From CAWARU01 sp963805795 (GTDB lineage Bacteria > Pseudomonadota > Gammaproteobacteria > UBA6186 > Azoamicaceae), in contig CAWDVG010000004.1 in the NCBI GenBank assembly GCA_963805795.1, positions 372,001-436,000 on the forward strand: a stretch of 64,000 nucleotides of DNA. Reading direction: 5' to 3'. The notes beneath the pieces were generated by a model, which was not told where the DNA came from, ran no database searches, and was given only the letters and a program-made list of their open reading frames with translations. Position numbers and translations under genes: made by a program. Shown in pieces: positions 17,696 to 26,959 of this stretch (position 1 is the stretch's first letter; every line of letters starts with the position of its first letter).

Positions 17696-19069
17696 TTATT
17701 TCAAGTTCTGTCCAGGTGTTTTTAAAGCGGAACTCACAAGCTCATTTGGCTTATTAACGTCAGTATTATCAACATTTGAGTAGACTGCTGACCACATCCA
17801 ACCAATCATGCCATAAAAAGAAACGCCCCAACCATTTGCTCCAGATCCGGGTTGTGGTGGTGGTGCAAAAGCGGGTTGTGCAACATTATCATGAAGAGAC
17901 TTCGTATCCGACAATACTTCTGCTGCTACTTTTGATGCATCGATTTTAACATATGACGCATCCTCTTTATCACTTGAAAGTGGTACAGCTGCTGCTACCA
18001 CCCTTGCTTCAACATTATTATCTTGCTGTGCTTTAGCATCCTGGGAAGACTTCGCATCTAACTTATAATCTGCAGCTGCGTTTACAATAGCAGAGCTTAT
18101 ACCAGCAACAAATCCTGTGTCTTGAACCGTAGGATGCGTGGTTGCATCAGCAGCCGTTTTTGTATTAACACTTACTATATTCGGATTCGGGCAAGTGGCG
18201 GTTCCCGTATTTTGATCTGTTGGGATTACAGACACTTTCCAACTTTTATTCGCTGCAAGCTTATAGGCCTCCTTTGCTTTTTCTGCATCCAAAGTTAATC
18301 CTCCTGAACCGCTATTATAATAGAAGCCAAGATCCAGAAGTGCATCATGATATCCTTGATCTGCTGCTTTTCGATACCATACTATTGCAGTTTTTTCATT
18401 TTTTGAACAGATTCTACCAAACCTATAAAATTTTGCTAATTTATACTGCGCTGGTGCATATCCTTGCTCTGCAGCAAGGGAATATAAATCAAATGCTCTC
18501 TTCCCATCCTTACAATAATTTATTGAATCAACACCGATATTCTGATAATCACAGGCTTTTTTTGTACTCTTACCATAATTTATTGAATCAACACAGACAT
18601 TGACTCCTACATCATAATATTCTGCGAGATGATGCAGAAACTTACTATTAGCATGGTCAACAATATATGCGAATAAGTCCTTTGCCTTATTGGCATCATT
18701 CGAAACTCCTTCCTTTTCAAATCTATCATCATTAATAAGGCGTTCTAAACTCTCTCGGGCTTTTACCCCAATTGGAGAATTTATGTCTGTTACCTTCAAA
18801 TACCATATTATGGCTTCAAAAATTCTACCATGTCTTTCACAGAAAAGCCCAAGGGTATAGGCATACTCCGCGTTACCTTTTTTATCAGCTTCTGCCTGGA
18901 TATTTTTTAATCTATTTTTCGACTTCATCTCATTTTCATTTGAGGCTTTATGGAACCAGAAAATCGCCTTAAACAGATCCTTGTTTGTTCCTATCCCATT
19001 CTCAAATGCGTTTCCCTGTTTGAAATAGCTTTCGCCAGCATTTTTAATTGAAGTAGCTGTAACACTCAT
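17696..19069 (-). CDS. Sel1-repeat protein (457 aa)
   Basis: Tetratricopeptide-like Sel1 repeats make up the first ~300 residues. The clearest are FKQGNAFENGIGTNKDLFKA, LYSLAAEQGYAPAQYKLAKF and WYRKAADQGYHDALLDLGFY, typical protein-interaction solenoids. A short internal duplication (VDSINYGK/VDSINYCK, each preceding an Ala/Asp-rich helix) lies near residues 160-190. Residues about 300-410 are a Thr/Ala/Asp-rich linker, and the C-terminus is Pro/Asn-rich. There is no signal peptide. Such proteins are common effectors or effector-like proteins in Legionellales, but the role here is unknown. Confidence 0.82.
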   Translation of the reverse strand: MSVTATSIKNAGESYFKQGNAFENGIGTNKDLFKAIFWFHKASNENEMKSKNRLKNIQAEADKKGNAEYAYTLGLFCERHGRIFEAIIWYLKVTDINSPIGVKARESLERLINDDRFEKEGVSNDANKAKDLFAYIVDHANSKFLHHLAEYYDVGVNVCVDSINYGKSTKKACDYQNIGVDSINYCKDGKRAFDLYSLAAEQGYAPAQYKLAKFYRFGRICSKNEKTAIVWYRKAADQGYHDALLDLGFYYNSGSGGLTLDAEKAKEAYKLAANKSWKVSVIPTDQNTGTATCPNPNIVSVNTKTAADATTHPTVQDTGFVAGISSAIVNAAADYKLDAKSSQDAKAQQDNNVEARVVAAAVPLSSDKEDASYVKIDASKVAAEVLSDTKSLHDNVAQPAFAPPPQPGSGANGWGVSFYGMIGWMWSAVYSNVDNTDVNKPNELVSSALKTPGQNLK

Positions 19070-19211
19070 ATAAACCTCCGAATAATGTTAAAAGATAATC
19101 TGAGGTTTTAGTGTACGCATCTAAATTTTTATGAACTACCGGTAAAATTCCTATACCGTAAAAGTTACTATAGGAAGTGCCAATTCAAAAATATTGGATT
19201 TCTGGATATAT

Positions 19212-21941
19212 TTATGTGAGTGCTTCGGTTTTTTTAGACAAAGGATGCTCCTCGCCATATGATTTAATAAAAATATGATGGCTTTTTTGTAGGAATTCTT
19301 CTGCAGTTTTAGTCTCTTTAAGGCCGATATAGACCTGAGATAAGCTAAATAATACCGGGGCTATCTTAATATGATCTTCCCCATAATATTGGCTTTGGAA
19401 GTTTTTCACTTCCTCTAATATAGTTTTTGCCTGATGGAAATTTCCCATATTTAAATGAGTTTTACCTAATTCAGAACAGGTTTCTATCACATGCAGATGA
19501 ACTGGCCCATAATGTTGCTTCCTTATTCTTAAGGCCTCTTCTAAAATTTTCTTCGATAGTGAATTATCCCCCAATTCTCGATAGACGCCGCCTAACGCAG
19601 TCATAACATTAGCAGTTAATATATGTCCTTTCCCATAATCTTTTTCAAAGATATCTAATGATCTTTCTAATGCCTCTTTTGCTGCTTTTGGGTTTCCAAC
19701 ATTAACTTGCGCCTCTGCAAGCCCTATTAAGGTTTCTGCTATTTTTCTATCATTTTTTCCAAAGTACTTCTCTCTAATGACCAAAGCTTTTTCAAAGGCC
19801 CTTCTTGCCTCAATACTCTTCCCTAAATCTCCATAAACTTCGGCAAGTTGACATAAATTCAACGCCGCCCAAACACCGTCTTTACCATATCCTTCGCCTT
19901 GACGGTTCTCAATAAGTTTTGCAGAGGTCTCTAGTAACTCTTTTGCCTTTTGTAATTCCCCTAAATGTCTATACGCTTGACCCAAATTTGACATCGTTAT
20001 TTCTAAAAAATCATATTCTTTTGGATATTCTTGAGCCATATGAAGGGATCGTTCTAAATAAATTTTGGCTTTTTTGGGGTCTCCCATCCAATCTAGAACC
20101 ATGCCAATATTATTGCAAGCATAACCAATAATTCTTCTTTTATGATCAAGAACCATAGGATTTTCACCTATCTCTAGAGAACGCATAAAATGCTTTAGAG
20201 AAGATTTTAGGTCACCCATGGAAAAAAATGTTTGTCCAATGCTATTTTCAAATCTCCCAAGGCTTGACCTTGGGGTGTCCATGTTTAACAACTGGGCATG
20301 TAATTCCAGAGTTTGTAAATGCGATAACAAATTTGGATCCCGTAATTCACCCTCTAAATTTTTGGATTTATAATACATGAGACAAGATTTAAGTATTTTG
20401 TCGAACCAAGAGATAGTTCTGGCTGGATATTCTAGCTTATTAATTTTTAGAATTTTGTTATGCTGAGTTCGCAAAACGGTTTGCAATAAGCGATGGATCC
20501 CCATACTATTTTCACCATCTGTATGGATAAGCGAATATTTCCATAATTGCCCAATGGTCCTATTGAATATAAGTTCATGCGACTCCAAATTTGGATAGGC
20601 TTCCTTTAACCATGTTAATAACAATTCGCGCGAAATGTTTTCAGGTGTTAAATATGCAGCCACCATTATTAAATCAAGCGCATAGGTAGGTTCATGATTT
20701 TCATTAGCCTCTTGGACAAGTTTGGCTAGACTGATATTCCAGGTGGTTGCAACATTGGCATTATTTGCTAATGCGGATGTAGGATGATCTGATAATAATT
20801 CAAGTTCATGAGCCTTATAGAGCTCCAAATATTTTGAGACACTGATCTGATTCTGGTGAATATAAGCTCCAGCTTGTGACAAAGCCAAGGGAAGATAGCC
20901 AAGCACTTTAGCCAGTTTAGAAATTTCCTTTGTTTCTCCTGATCTCGTTTTTTTAATAGCGGAAGTAAGCAAATCAAAAGCTTCCTTTTCTGACATGACA
21001 TTGATAGGTATTATTGGAAAAGTATCCGGCCAAAAACGTTGTCTACTTGTTATGAGAACATGTCCTCCGGCTTCAGGCAAAAAAGATTGGATTTCTTTAT
21101 AGGAATTCGCATTATCATATACAATAAGCCATCCTGGATTTTTTTCCAACCAATTTTTAACAAAAAACAGAACCTCCTCAAATGTAGAATATTCTTCAGG
21201 ATATCCCAATTTTTTTGCGAATTTAAAATACTCTTGCTTAAGTTGTTCAGTATTCTCTGCTGGGAACCAAACACGAAGTGTATAGGGGTACTGGCTATGA
21301 TGAATATATTGTAGTGCCAAATGAGTTTTACCAATACCTCCCATTCCTGCACAAATGCTAGCAGCTGATCGCTTAAATCCCTTTTGCCAGTTATTCTGCA
21401 AGGAAGATTCTATATCCTTTAATAGTTTTTCCCGACCAATAAAAATCTGATCTTGTCTTGGAATATTCCATTTTAAACATAAATTGTCTGATTTATCTCC
21501 CCATTGTTTTATTCTAACACTTGAATTTAGTATAGTTATGCCCAAAAAGATAATTGCAAGGGCAGTGACCGTTGCAAACATAACCATTTTAATCTTATTA
21601 TTGAAAAAAGGAAATTTGTAAGAACCTGATTTTTGACTTATAGAATTTACTACTGGATTATCTTTAGTTTCTTTTTTGGGAAATAGTAATGTAAGATAAT
21701 GCCTTTTCAAAATTTCATATTGTTCTGATTTTTCAATAATATCAATAACTTTTTCTTGGGAATTACACTCTAATTTAATCATTATATTTCGAAGGTGAAA
21801 TTCGACAGTTTTAGGTGAAATATCCAATAAAGAGGCGCTACTTCTTGCTGACTTTCCACTTACAAGACAAGCAAGTACGTCAATTTCTCTAGATGTAAAA
21901 TAAAATCCGGCGATTAAACGACCTGTGTCGGTTGAGTTCAT
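19212..21941 (-). CDS. LuxR-HTH / transmembrane / NB-ARC / TPR protein (STAND-type)
   Basis: Predicted signal-transduction ATPase. Residues 15-72 are a LuxR-type helix-turn-helix (FTSREIDVLACLVSGKSARS, then ISPKTVEFHLRNIMIKL). Residues about 117-138 are a strongly hydrophobic segment, MVMFATVTALAIIFLGITIL. An NB-ARC domain follows: FIGREKLL, P-loop GMGGIGKT (199-206), Walker B LIVYDNA, sensor LITSRQ and the GLPL-like LGYLPLALSQAGAY. From about residue 520 to the end run TPR repeats (for example NLGQAYRHLGELQKAKELLE). Ligand binding to the TPRs would be expected to switch the ATPase. A membrane segment between DNA-binding domain and ATPase is unusual. Confidence 0.9.
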   Translation of the reverse strand: MNSTDTGRLIAGFYFTSREIDVLACLVSGKSARSSASLLDISPKTVEFHLRNIMIKLECNSQEKVIDIIEKSEQYEILKRHYLTLLFPKKETKDNPVVNSISQKSGSYKFPFFNNKIKMVMFATVTALAIIFLGITILNSSVRIKQWGDKSDNLCLKWNIPRQDQIFIGREKLLKDIESSLQNNWQKGFKRSAASICAGMGGIGKTHLALQYIHHSQYPYTLRVWFPAENTEQLKQEYFKFAKKLGYPEEYSTFEEVLFFVKNWLEKNPGWLIVYDNANSYKEIQSFLPEAGGHVLITSRQRFWPDTFPIIPINVMSEKEAFDLLTSAIKKTRSGETKEISKLAKVLGYLPLALSQAGAYIHQNQISVSKYLELYKAHELELLSDHPTSALANNANVATTWNISLAKLVQEANENHEPTYALDLIMVAAYLTPENISRELLLTWLKEAYPNLESHELIFNRTIGQLWKYSLIHTDGENSMGIHRLLQTVLRTQHNKILKINKLEYPARTISWFDKILKSCLMYYKSKNLEGELRDPNLLSHLQTLELHAQLLNMDTPRSSLGRFENSIGQTFFSMGDLKSSLKHFMRSLEIGENPMVLDHKRRIIGYACNNIGMVLDWMGDPKKAKIYLERSLHMAQEYPKEYDFLEITMSNLGQAYRHLGELQKAKELLETSAKLIENRQGEGYGKDGVWAALNLCQLAEVYGDLGKSIEARRAFEKALVIREKYFGKNDRKIAETLIGLAEAQVNVGNPKAAKEALERSLDIFEKDYGKGHILTANVMTALGGVYRELGDNSLSKKILEEALRIRKQHYGPVHLHVIETCSELGKTHLNMGNFHQAKTILEEVKNFQSQYYGEDHIKIAPVLFSLSQVYIGLKETKTAEEFLQKSHHIFIKSYGEEHPLSKKTEALT

Positions 21942-22341
21942 TTGAACGTTTGCCTATTAGAGTTTATTTGAAGATTTCACTTTATAGATACCGGAGTCAT
22001 TATGCCCGATCTTTAATCAACATACAATTTTTATTTAACTTTCTAACAATAATCTGAACTTTTACAAAGGGTTGTGCTACACTCCTGTACGACTATTTAT
22101 GAGTTTTCATTCTAACATATGAAATGGTAAAGGTTACCGCAAACGTTCTTTCTATCATCGAGATCATGATATGAAATTATTATTTTATAAAAAGTTCTTT
22201 AAAAACAATGATCCGTATTTTTTCCTAGGGCCTTTTCTAGTATTTTTTCAGAGTTACAAAATATCAAACCTAAATATATATTTTTTTCCGGATGATTTAA
22301 CAAATGCAATTTAAGTTAGACAACATAAAAGGTAAATCACT
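21942..22341. other. Divergent intergenic region, about 400 bp
   Basis: AT-rich, with no credible coding frame. It must hold the promoters of the NB-ARC gene (minus) and the small LuxR-type gene (plus). I see no clear operator palindrome. Confidence 0.5.
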
Positions 22342-22608
22342 ATGAATAAATTTTCAGTCAATGACCAGCGTATTAATCAGGAACTTCACTATCCCATCCC
22401 TTCAGGGGCTTCGCTTAGTCAAAGAGAAGCTCAATGTTTTTACTTACTTGCTTATGGGAAAAGTATGAAGGCAATCGCTAGAATTTTAAAATTATCACCA
22501 CGTACAATAGAAATGTATATAACCAAGATAAAAAATAAAACCGGAATTTCTTATAAGTCTGAATTAACACAAAGAGCCATTGATATTTTGCTATCTCAAC
22601 ATAGGTGA
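22342..22608 (+). CDS. Orphan LuxR-type helix-turn-helix protein (88 aa)
   Basis: Little more than a GerE/LuxR DNA-binding domain: LSQREAQCFYLLAYGKSMKA, IARILKLSPRTIEMYITKI and KNKTGISYKSELTQRAI. There is no receiver or ligand-binding domain. It is paralogous in style to the N-terminal domain of the divergent NB-ARC protein, so the two may share targets or regulate each other. An AAAGG ribosome site precedes the ATG. Stand-alone proteins of this size exist and act as dimers. Confidence 0.87.
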   Translation: MNKFSVNDQRINQELHYPIPSGASLSQREAQCFYLLAYGKSMKAIARILKLSPRTIEMYITKIKNKTGISYKSELTQRAIDILLSQHR

Positions 22609-22777
22609 GATTCCTATGAGAATTTTTTTATTTTCATAAACACACCAAAATTTTGTGTGGCGAAGATTCTCTATACTGTTATTTTTACTGTATTTCTTTA
22701 TCTGCCATCTGTGTGATTATGTTTAGGCATTGAATGAAGCATTAGGTATTACTTTTAAATCAACCAGGAGAAATGAA

Positions 22778-23815
22778 ATGAGTTCTATAGATCCTTTAAA
22801 TACAAAAACTGTTCCAAACGCGTCGACTTTATCTACTGTTATGGCAGCAGGAACAAAACAGAACGAGGAAATTAAAGTACAAGCAATCTTGATGTGTAGG
22901 GATCTAGACATTTTGCTTGAGGGATATGGACAGAAACAAGGAGAAGAACCTGGTTTTAAATTAAAAAATGACCTTGAACAACAATTCTTACAACTGCATT
23001 CATATTTGAATAATTTATCTCAAATCCAAATAGCATTGCCAGGAAACGATGTAAAAATATTGCTTGCCAAGTTTATAAAAAAAGTTCTGCATGGTTTAAT
23101 AGATGGCAAAGGATTTGAGCATTCTGCACCAGAAGCAGAAACTTTGTTGCATAAAAAACCAGATTTTACTAAGGATGTTAATGGTTTATCAGTAAATTAT
23201 GAGCTGAGTTACCGGTATTTACTAACATTAACTGAATTTGCACTTAAGTTAAACAATACTGTCACTGGTTGGGGTGCCTGGATGAGAAGCTTTATTACCT
23301 ATTGGATAAGTGACCGTTCAGGGATTATTTATTATATGTACAATCAGAAATTTCTTTGGTTAAATAGCAATTCAAACCTTAACCCTTTGGAAACGGAAGC
23401 AAATAAACTGCTTATGGCGAGTTTGACAGTTTGGTTAGAAAAGGGATGTAACCCATTTTTTATAAACGCTAAGTACGAAAATCCCACAGAGCAGGCGGAA
23501 TTCAAAGTTCGCCTACTAGAATTTTGCCTTTTTCTCACTAAGCAAAATCATGCAAAGACAGCTGCTCAAAATGAAAACCCTCCTGCATCTGACACGATAT
23601 GTATACAAAATAGCTTGGATATTTCGTCAACAACTATAATATTACAAGATTGCTTCCCAACCGCATCTGATATATTACTGCCTATTATTTTTAGTTATTT
23701 ACCAGGAAATAAGGAATCCCTCAATCAAAATTTTTCAAGTTATTTTGTACAAGATCAGAAGAGAGAAGTGGGCAGGGGCCATTGTGCAGCAGCACACAAA
23801 TATCAATCAAAATAA
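22778..23815 (+). CDS. 345-aa protein related to the 1146-aa effector candidate
   Basis: No named family. The ATG at 22778 is chosen over an in-frame ATG at 22730 because AGGAG lies at 22766-22770. The body is helical with scattered aromatic residues. Near residue 292, DCFPTASDILLPIIFSYLP matches the NFFPTATSNILPIIFSYL segment of the protein encoded at 13016, which shows common ancestry of at least this module. The LLPIIFSYL core resembles an F-box start, but too little follows to claim one. There is no signal peptide. The 3' end overlaps convergent apaH by nine bases. Confidence 0.75.
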   Translation: MSSIDPLNTKTVPNASTLSTVMAAGTKQNEEIKVQAILMCRDLDILLEGYGQKQGEEPGFKLKNDLEQQFLQLHSYLNNLSQIQIALPGNDVKILLAKFIKKVLHGLIDGKGFEHSAPEAETLLHKKPDFTKDVNGLSVNYELSYRYLLTLTEFALKLNNTVTGWGAWMRSFITYWISDRSGIIYYMYNQKFLWLNSNSNLNPLETEANKLLMASLTVWLEKGCNPFFINAKYENPTEQAEFKVRLLEFCLFLTKQNHAKTAAQNENPPASDTICIQNSLDISSTTIILQDCFPTASDILLPIIFSYLPGNKESLNQNFSSYFVQDQKREVGRGHCAAAHKYQSK

Positions 23816-24712
23816 GTTAGTGTGGGCAGCACAATCCACCACAAACTTCTCACCATCTTCTAAGCGCATAGCGGTTAAAGATCTACCCCAGACACAGCCG
23901 GTATCTAATGCAAAGATGTAAGGGATTGGACATTCTCCTTTAAGAGCTGCCCAGTGGCCGAAAATTATATTGAATGGATTATGAGTTGTATTGCCTATGC
24001 CAACATTTTTGCCTTCTTCTTTATTTTTCTTGTCTTTGTATTTATTTCGTTTTTGCTGTTCTTTATCCCATAACTCAAACCAAGGATAACATCCTTTAGG
24101 GGCGTTGTTTGCAGATTCTTTAATCGTTAATTCTAATTTGCCATCTAAACTACAAAAACGCATACGGGTAAACGCATTCACAATAAACCGTAGCCTATCA
24201 AATCCTGTTAAATTTTCCTGCCAGTGATCTGGCATATTGCCGTAATGATGTTTATAAAAAGAAAATTTGTCCTTACTTCTTAAAACGGTTTCGACTTCTT
24301 TAGCAAGTGTTAATGCCAATTTCAGATCCCACCAAGGATAAAGCCCGGCATGTACCAATACATAATTTAAATTGGGATCGTAATGCAGTAAAGGTAATTG
24401 TTCTAACCAGAGCAATAAATCCTCCTTATCTTCTGCTTCTAAAATATCCTGAAAGGTATGATGTTCCGTCTCAAAAGGTTCTGCACCTCTAGCGACCGTC
24501 AAGGTACCCAAATCATGATTGCCAAGTACCGTGATAGCTTTTGAACCAAGATCCTTAACAAAGCGCAGCGTAGCTAGGGACTTTGGGCCGCGATTAATTA
24601 AATCTCCCGTAAACCATAATTGGTCTTTAGTAGCATCATAATTAATTTTATCTAATAATCGCCTTAAAGCATCAAAGCAGCCCTGCAAATCTCCAATAGC
24701 ATAAGTCGCCAT
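23807..24712 (-). CDS. apaH: Symmetrical bis(5'-nucleosyl)-tetraphosphatase
   Basis: Hydrolyses diadenosine tetraphosphate to two ADP. It is a metallophosphatase with motifs GDLQGCFDAL near residues 7-16, GDLINRGPKSL, LGNHDLG and VHAGLYPWW in order. The 301 residues are slightly more than the usual 275-285 because of a Lys/Glu-rich insert near residues 225-240. It is the last gene of lptD-surA-rsmA-apaH; its ATG directly follows the rsmA stop. This order is classical for gammaproteobacteria, although apaG and pdxA are missing here. Confidence 0.96.
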   Translation of the reverse strand: MATYAIGDLQGCFDALRRLLDKINYDATKDQLWFTGDLINRGPKSLATLRFVKDLGSKAITVLGNHDLGTLTVARGAEPFETEHHTFQDILEAEDKEDLLLWLEQLPLLHYDPNLNYVLVHAGLYPWWDLKLALTLAKEVETVLRSKDKFSFYKHHYGNMPDHWQENLTGFDRLRFIVNAFTRMRFCSLDGKLELTIKESANNAPKGCYPWFELWDKEQQKRNKYKDKKNKEEGKNVGIGNTTHNPFNIIFGHWAALKGECPIPYIFALDTGCVWGRSLTAMRLEDGEKFVVDCAAHTNLF

Positions 24713-25546
24713 TTATGTTTTATCTTCCAAGAAATTCGCAATACGAACAAATTCAGCCACACTCAATTGCTCTGCCCGCAGAGCAGGATCAATATCTAAA
24801 ATCAGAAAATCTTCTTTCGCAAGATATTCTTTTAGCGAATTGGCTAGGGTTTTTCTGCGTTGATTGAAAGCAGCTGTTGTTATTTTTCTTAAGCGATCTA
24901 GATTTTTAGCAGGGTAGGGTGGTGCAGCATAAGGTGTTAAGCGAACGATAGCAGAGGTAACTTTAGGTGCCGGGGAAAAAGCCTGAGGCGGTACCGTAAA
25001 CAACATGGCGGTTTTGCAGAAATACTGCAGCATCACACTAAGCTTCCCATAACTTTTATGATGAGGTGAAGATGCTATGCGATCAACCAGTTCCTGCTGC
25101 AGCATAAAATGCATATCCTGAATAATAGGACAATAATTTAAAAAATGAAAAATCAGGGGTGTAGAAATATTATAGGGGAGGTTGCCAATCAATCTTAACT
25201 TTTCTTCATTTTTTCTTTCTATTTTTTTATAATCAAATGTTAGGGCATCGTCTTGATGAATAGTTAATTTTTGTGTTAAATCTTGTGTTTTTGCAAAATG
25301 GTTTAATTGTTCAACGAGATCCCTATCTAATTCAACCACCTCTAGTTTATTCAATTGTGCAAGAAGCGGTTTGGTTAGGGCACCAAGGCCGGGGCCTATT
25401 TCTATGACGCGATCTTGCGGCTGTAGATGTAGGGAAGTGATGATATTTCGAATAACATTCTCATCCTTGAGAAAGTTTTGTCCAAACCGTTTTCTAGGCC
25501 TATGTGTATTTTTTGGTTCATGCTCATACTTATGTTCATGCTTCAT
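24713..25546 (-). CDS. rsmA: 16S rRNA (adenine(1518)-N(6)/adenine(1519)-N(6))-dimethyltransferase
   Basis: Dimethylates two adjacent adenines in the 3' hairpin of 16S rRNA during 30S maturation (KsgA). The opening RKRFGQNFLKDENVI is the family signature. SAM-binding motif I is VIEIGPGLGALTKPLL; NLPYNISTPLI is the catalytic motif IV. The C-terminal helical domain carries FNQRRKTLANSL. At 277 residues it is normal length. The start overlaps the surA end by 11 bases, which suggests translational coupling. Confidence 0.97.
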   Translation of the reverse strand: MKHEHKYEHEPKNTHRPRKRFGQNFLKDENVIRNIITSLHLQPQDRVIEIGPGLGALTKPLLAQLNKLEVVELDRDLVEQLNHFAKTQDLTQKLTIHQDDALTFDYKKIERKNEEKLRLIGNLPYNISTPLIFHFLNYCPIIQDMHFMLQQELVDRIASSPHHKSYGKLSVMLQYFCKTAMLFTVPPQAFSPAPKVTSAIVRLTPYAAPPYPAKNLDRLRKITTAAFNQRRKTLANSLKEYLAKEDFLILDIDPALRAEQLSVAEFVRIANFLEDKT

Positions 25547-26885
25547 TCAGATAGATTTGAACCTCTGCTTCATCTCGTACTCGTTTTAACCAAGTGGCAA
25601 CACGTTCTTCAACTTTGCGTTGAAAAAGTAGCTCTGAAGCCTTACTTCGAGCAGCCTGTGAGGTAACCGGAGTTTGTCTGGCCTCTAATACTTGCATCAA
25701 ATGCCATCCAGCAGCCGTTTTAATCGGCTGGCTAATCTCCCCAGCACGGAGATGGCTAATCGCATCATAGAAATCCGTGGGAACGGAGCTAGCCGTTATC
25801 CAACCCAAGTCTCCTCCTTTGGAGGCCGAGGAATGTTCTTCCGAATGTTTTGAAGCCAATTTGCCGAAATCACTACCCAGCAGACATTGTTCTCTGATTT
25901 TATTTAATGAAGCTTGAACTTCCGTATCTGGAGTCCTGTCATTGTTTTTCATCAAGATATGCCGTACATGAATTTTGGTTACAGTGCTATTGTTTGCTGG
26001 AAGACCATCAATACGCTTCTCAACTAGCTTGATGATATGGTAGCCGCTTTCGTTTTGAATAGGTCCCCGTACTTCGCCTACCTTTAAAGTAGGTACAACT
26101 TTCGCAAAAAGTGTCGGTAACTCTGCGGCCTTTCTAAAACCTAAATCACCACCCGGTGCCGAAGGATTAGTGGAATGCGCGGCAGCGAGCGTTGAAAAAT
26201 TTTCGCCACTTTTTAATTGCCGCATTAATGTCTCTACTTGGGTTTTAGCTCGATTTTTTGCACGGGGATTGTCCTCTGATATTGGAACAAGAATATGGCT
26301 TAAACGATATTCTGCCCCATTTTGATCTTGTCCTTTAGATGAATTCAAAAACTGATCCACTTCTTCTTGCGAGACATGAACATTGTGTCCCAATTCCCTT
26401 TGTTGCAGCCTTGAAATAATAATCTGAGTTTTGATAATTTCACGAAACTTAGTAAATGGCATCCCTCGTTCTTCTTGTGCAGAACTCAATTGTGTTACCG
26501 TAACATTGTTGCGTTTGGCGATGTCTTCAATCGCATGATTCAGATCTGATTCCGGAACTTCTATCCCCATTTCTTTGGCTTTTTGCAACTGAAGTTTTTC
26601 TATCACAATTTTATCTAAAAGTTGTTTTTTCAATTGATCTTGGGGGGGGAGATCCGTTTCACTATGACGTAATTCTGACAGCAAAAATTGCAATTGTTGA
26701 TTAAGCTCAGATTCTGGTATAGCTTCATTGTTTACCACGGCAACAACCCGATCTAAAGTGCCGATTTTTTTTTGCATTGCACAATGACCTATTGTACAGC
26801 AACAACTGCTTATCAATAGGGTCATGATTGTTATATAAGTTTTTATATAACAAGAAATAGGTGTTCGAAGGATTTTTGCCATCAT
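25536..26885 (-). CDS. surA: Peptidyl-prolyl isomerase / outer-membrane chaperone SurA
   Basis: Periplasmic chaperone that helps outer-membrane proteins such as LptD to fold. An N-terminal hydrophobic export segment is followed by the SurA N domain (LDRVVAVVNNEAIPESELNQ) and two parvulin domains. The first is about residues 190-290 (YRLSHILVPI, GGDLGFRKAAELP), the second about 308-405 (VRHILMKNN, GGDLGWITASSVP). The export segment ends LLISSCCC, so a lipobox reading is possible though SurA is normally soluble. It lies directly downstream of lptD. Confidence 0.96.
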   Translation of the reverse strand: MMAKILRTPISCYIKTYITIMTLLISSCCCTIGHCAMQKKIGTLDRVVAVVNNEAIPESELNQQLQFLLSELRHSETDLPPQDQLKKQLLDKIVIEKLQLQKAKEMGIEVPESDLNHAIEDIAKRNNVTVTQLSSAQEERGMPFTKFREIIKTQIIISRLQQRELGHNVHVSQEEVDQFLNSSKGQDQNGAEYRLSHILVPISEDNPRAKNRAKTQVETLMRQLKSGENFSTLAAAHSTNPSAPGGDLGFRKAAELPTLFAKVVPTLKVGEVRGPIQNESGYHIIKLVEKRIDGLPANNSTVTKIHVRHILMKNNDRTPDTEVQASLNKIREQCLLGSDFGKLASKHSEEHSSASKGGDLGWITASSVPTDFYDAISHLRAGEISQPIKTAAGWHLMQVLEARQTPVTSQAARSKASELLFQRKVEERVATWLKRVRDEAEVQIYLNEA

Positions 26886-26959
26886 AATGAGCTCTCTAAC
26901 TAAAAATTACAGATTATATTTAGCATTTTATCCTAGAATTGTTCTTGGCGCCACTCTGA

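Noticed and set aside
22630..22680. Near-palindrome around CACACCAAAATTTTGTGTGG as a terminator
   Set aside because: Stem is short and mismatched, with no following T run.
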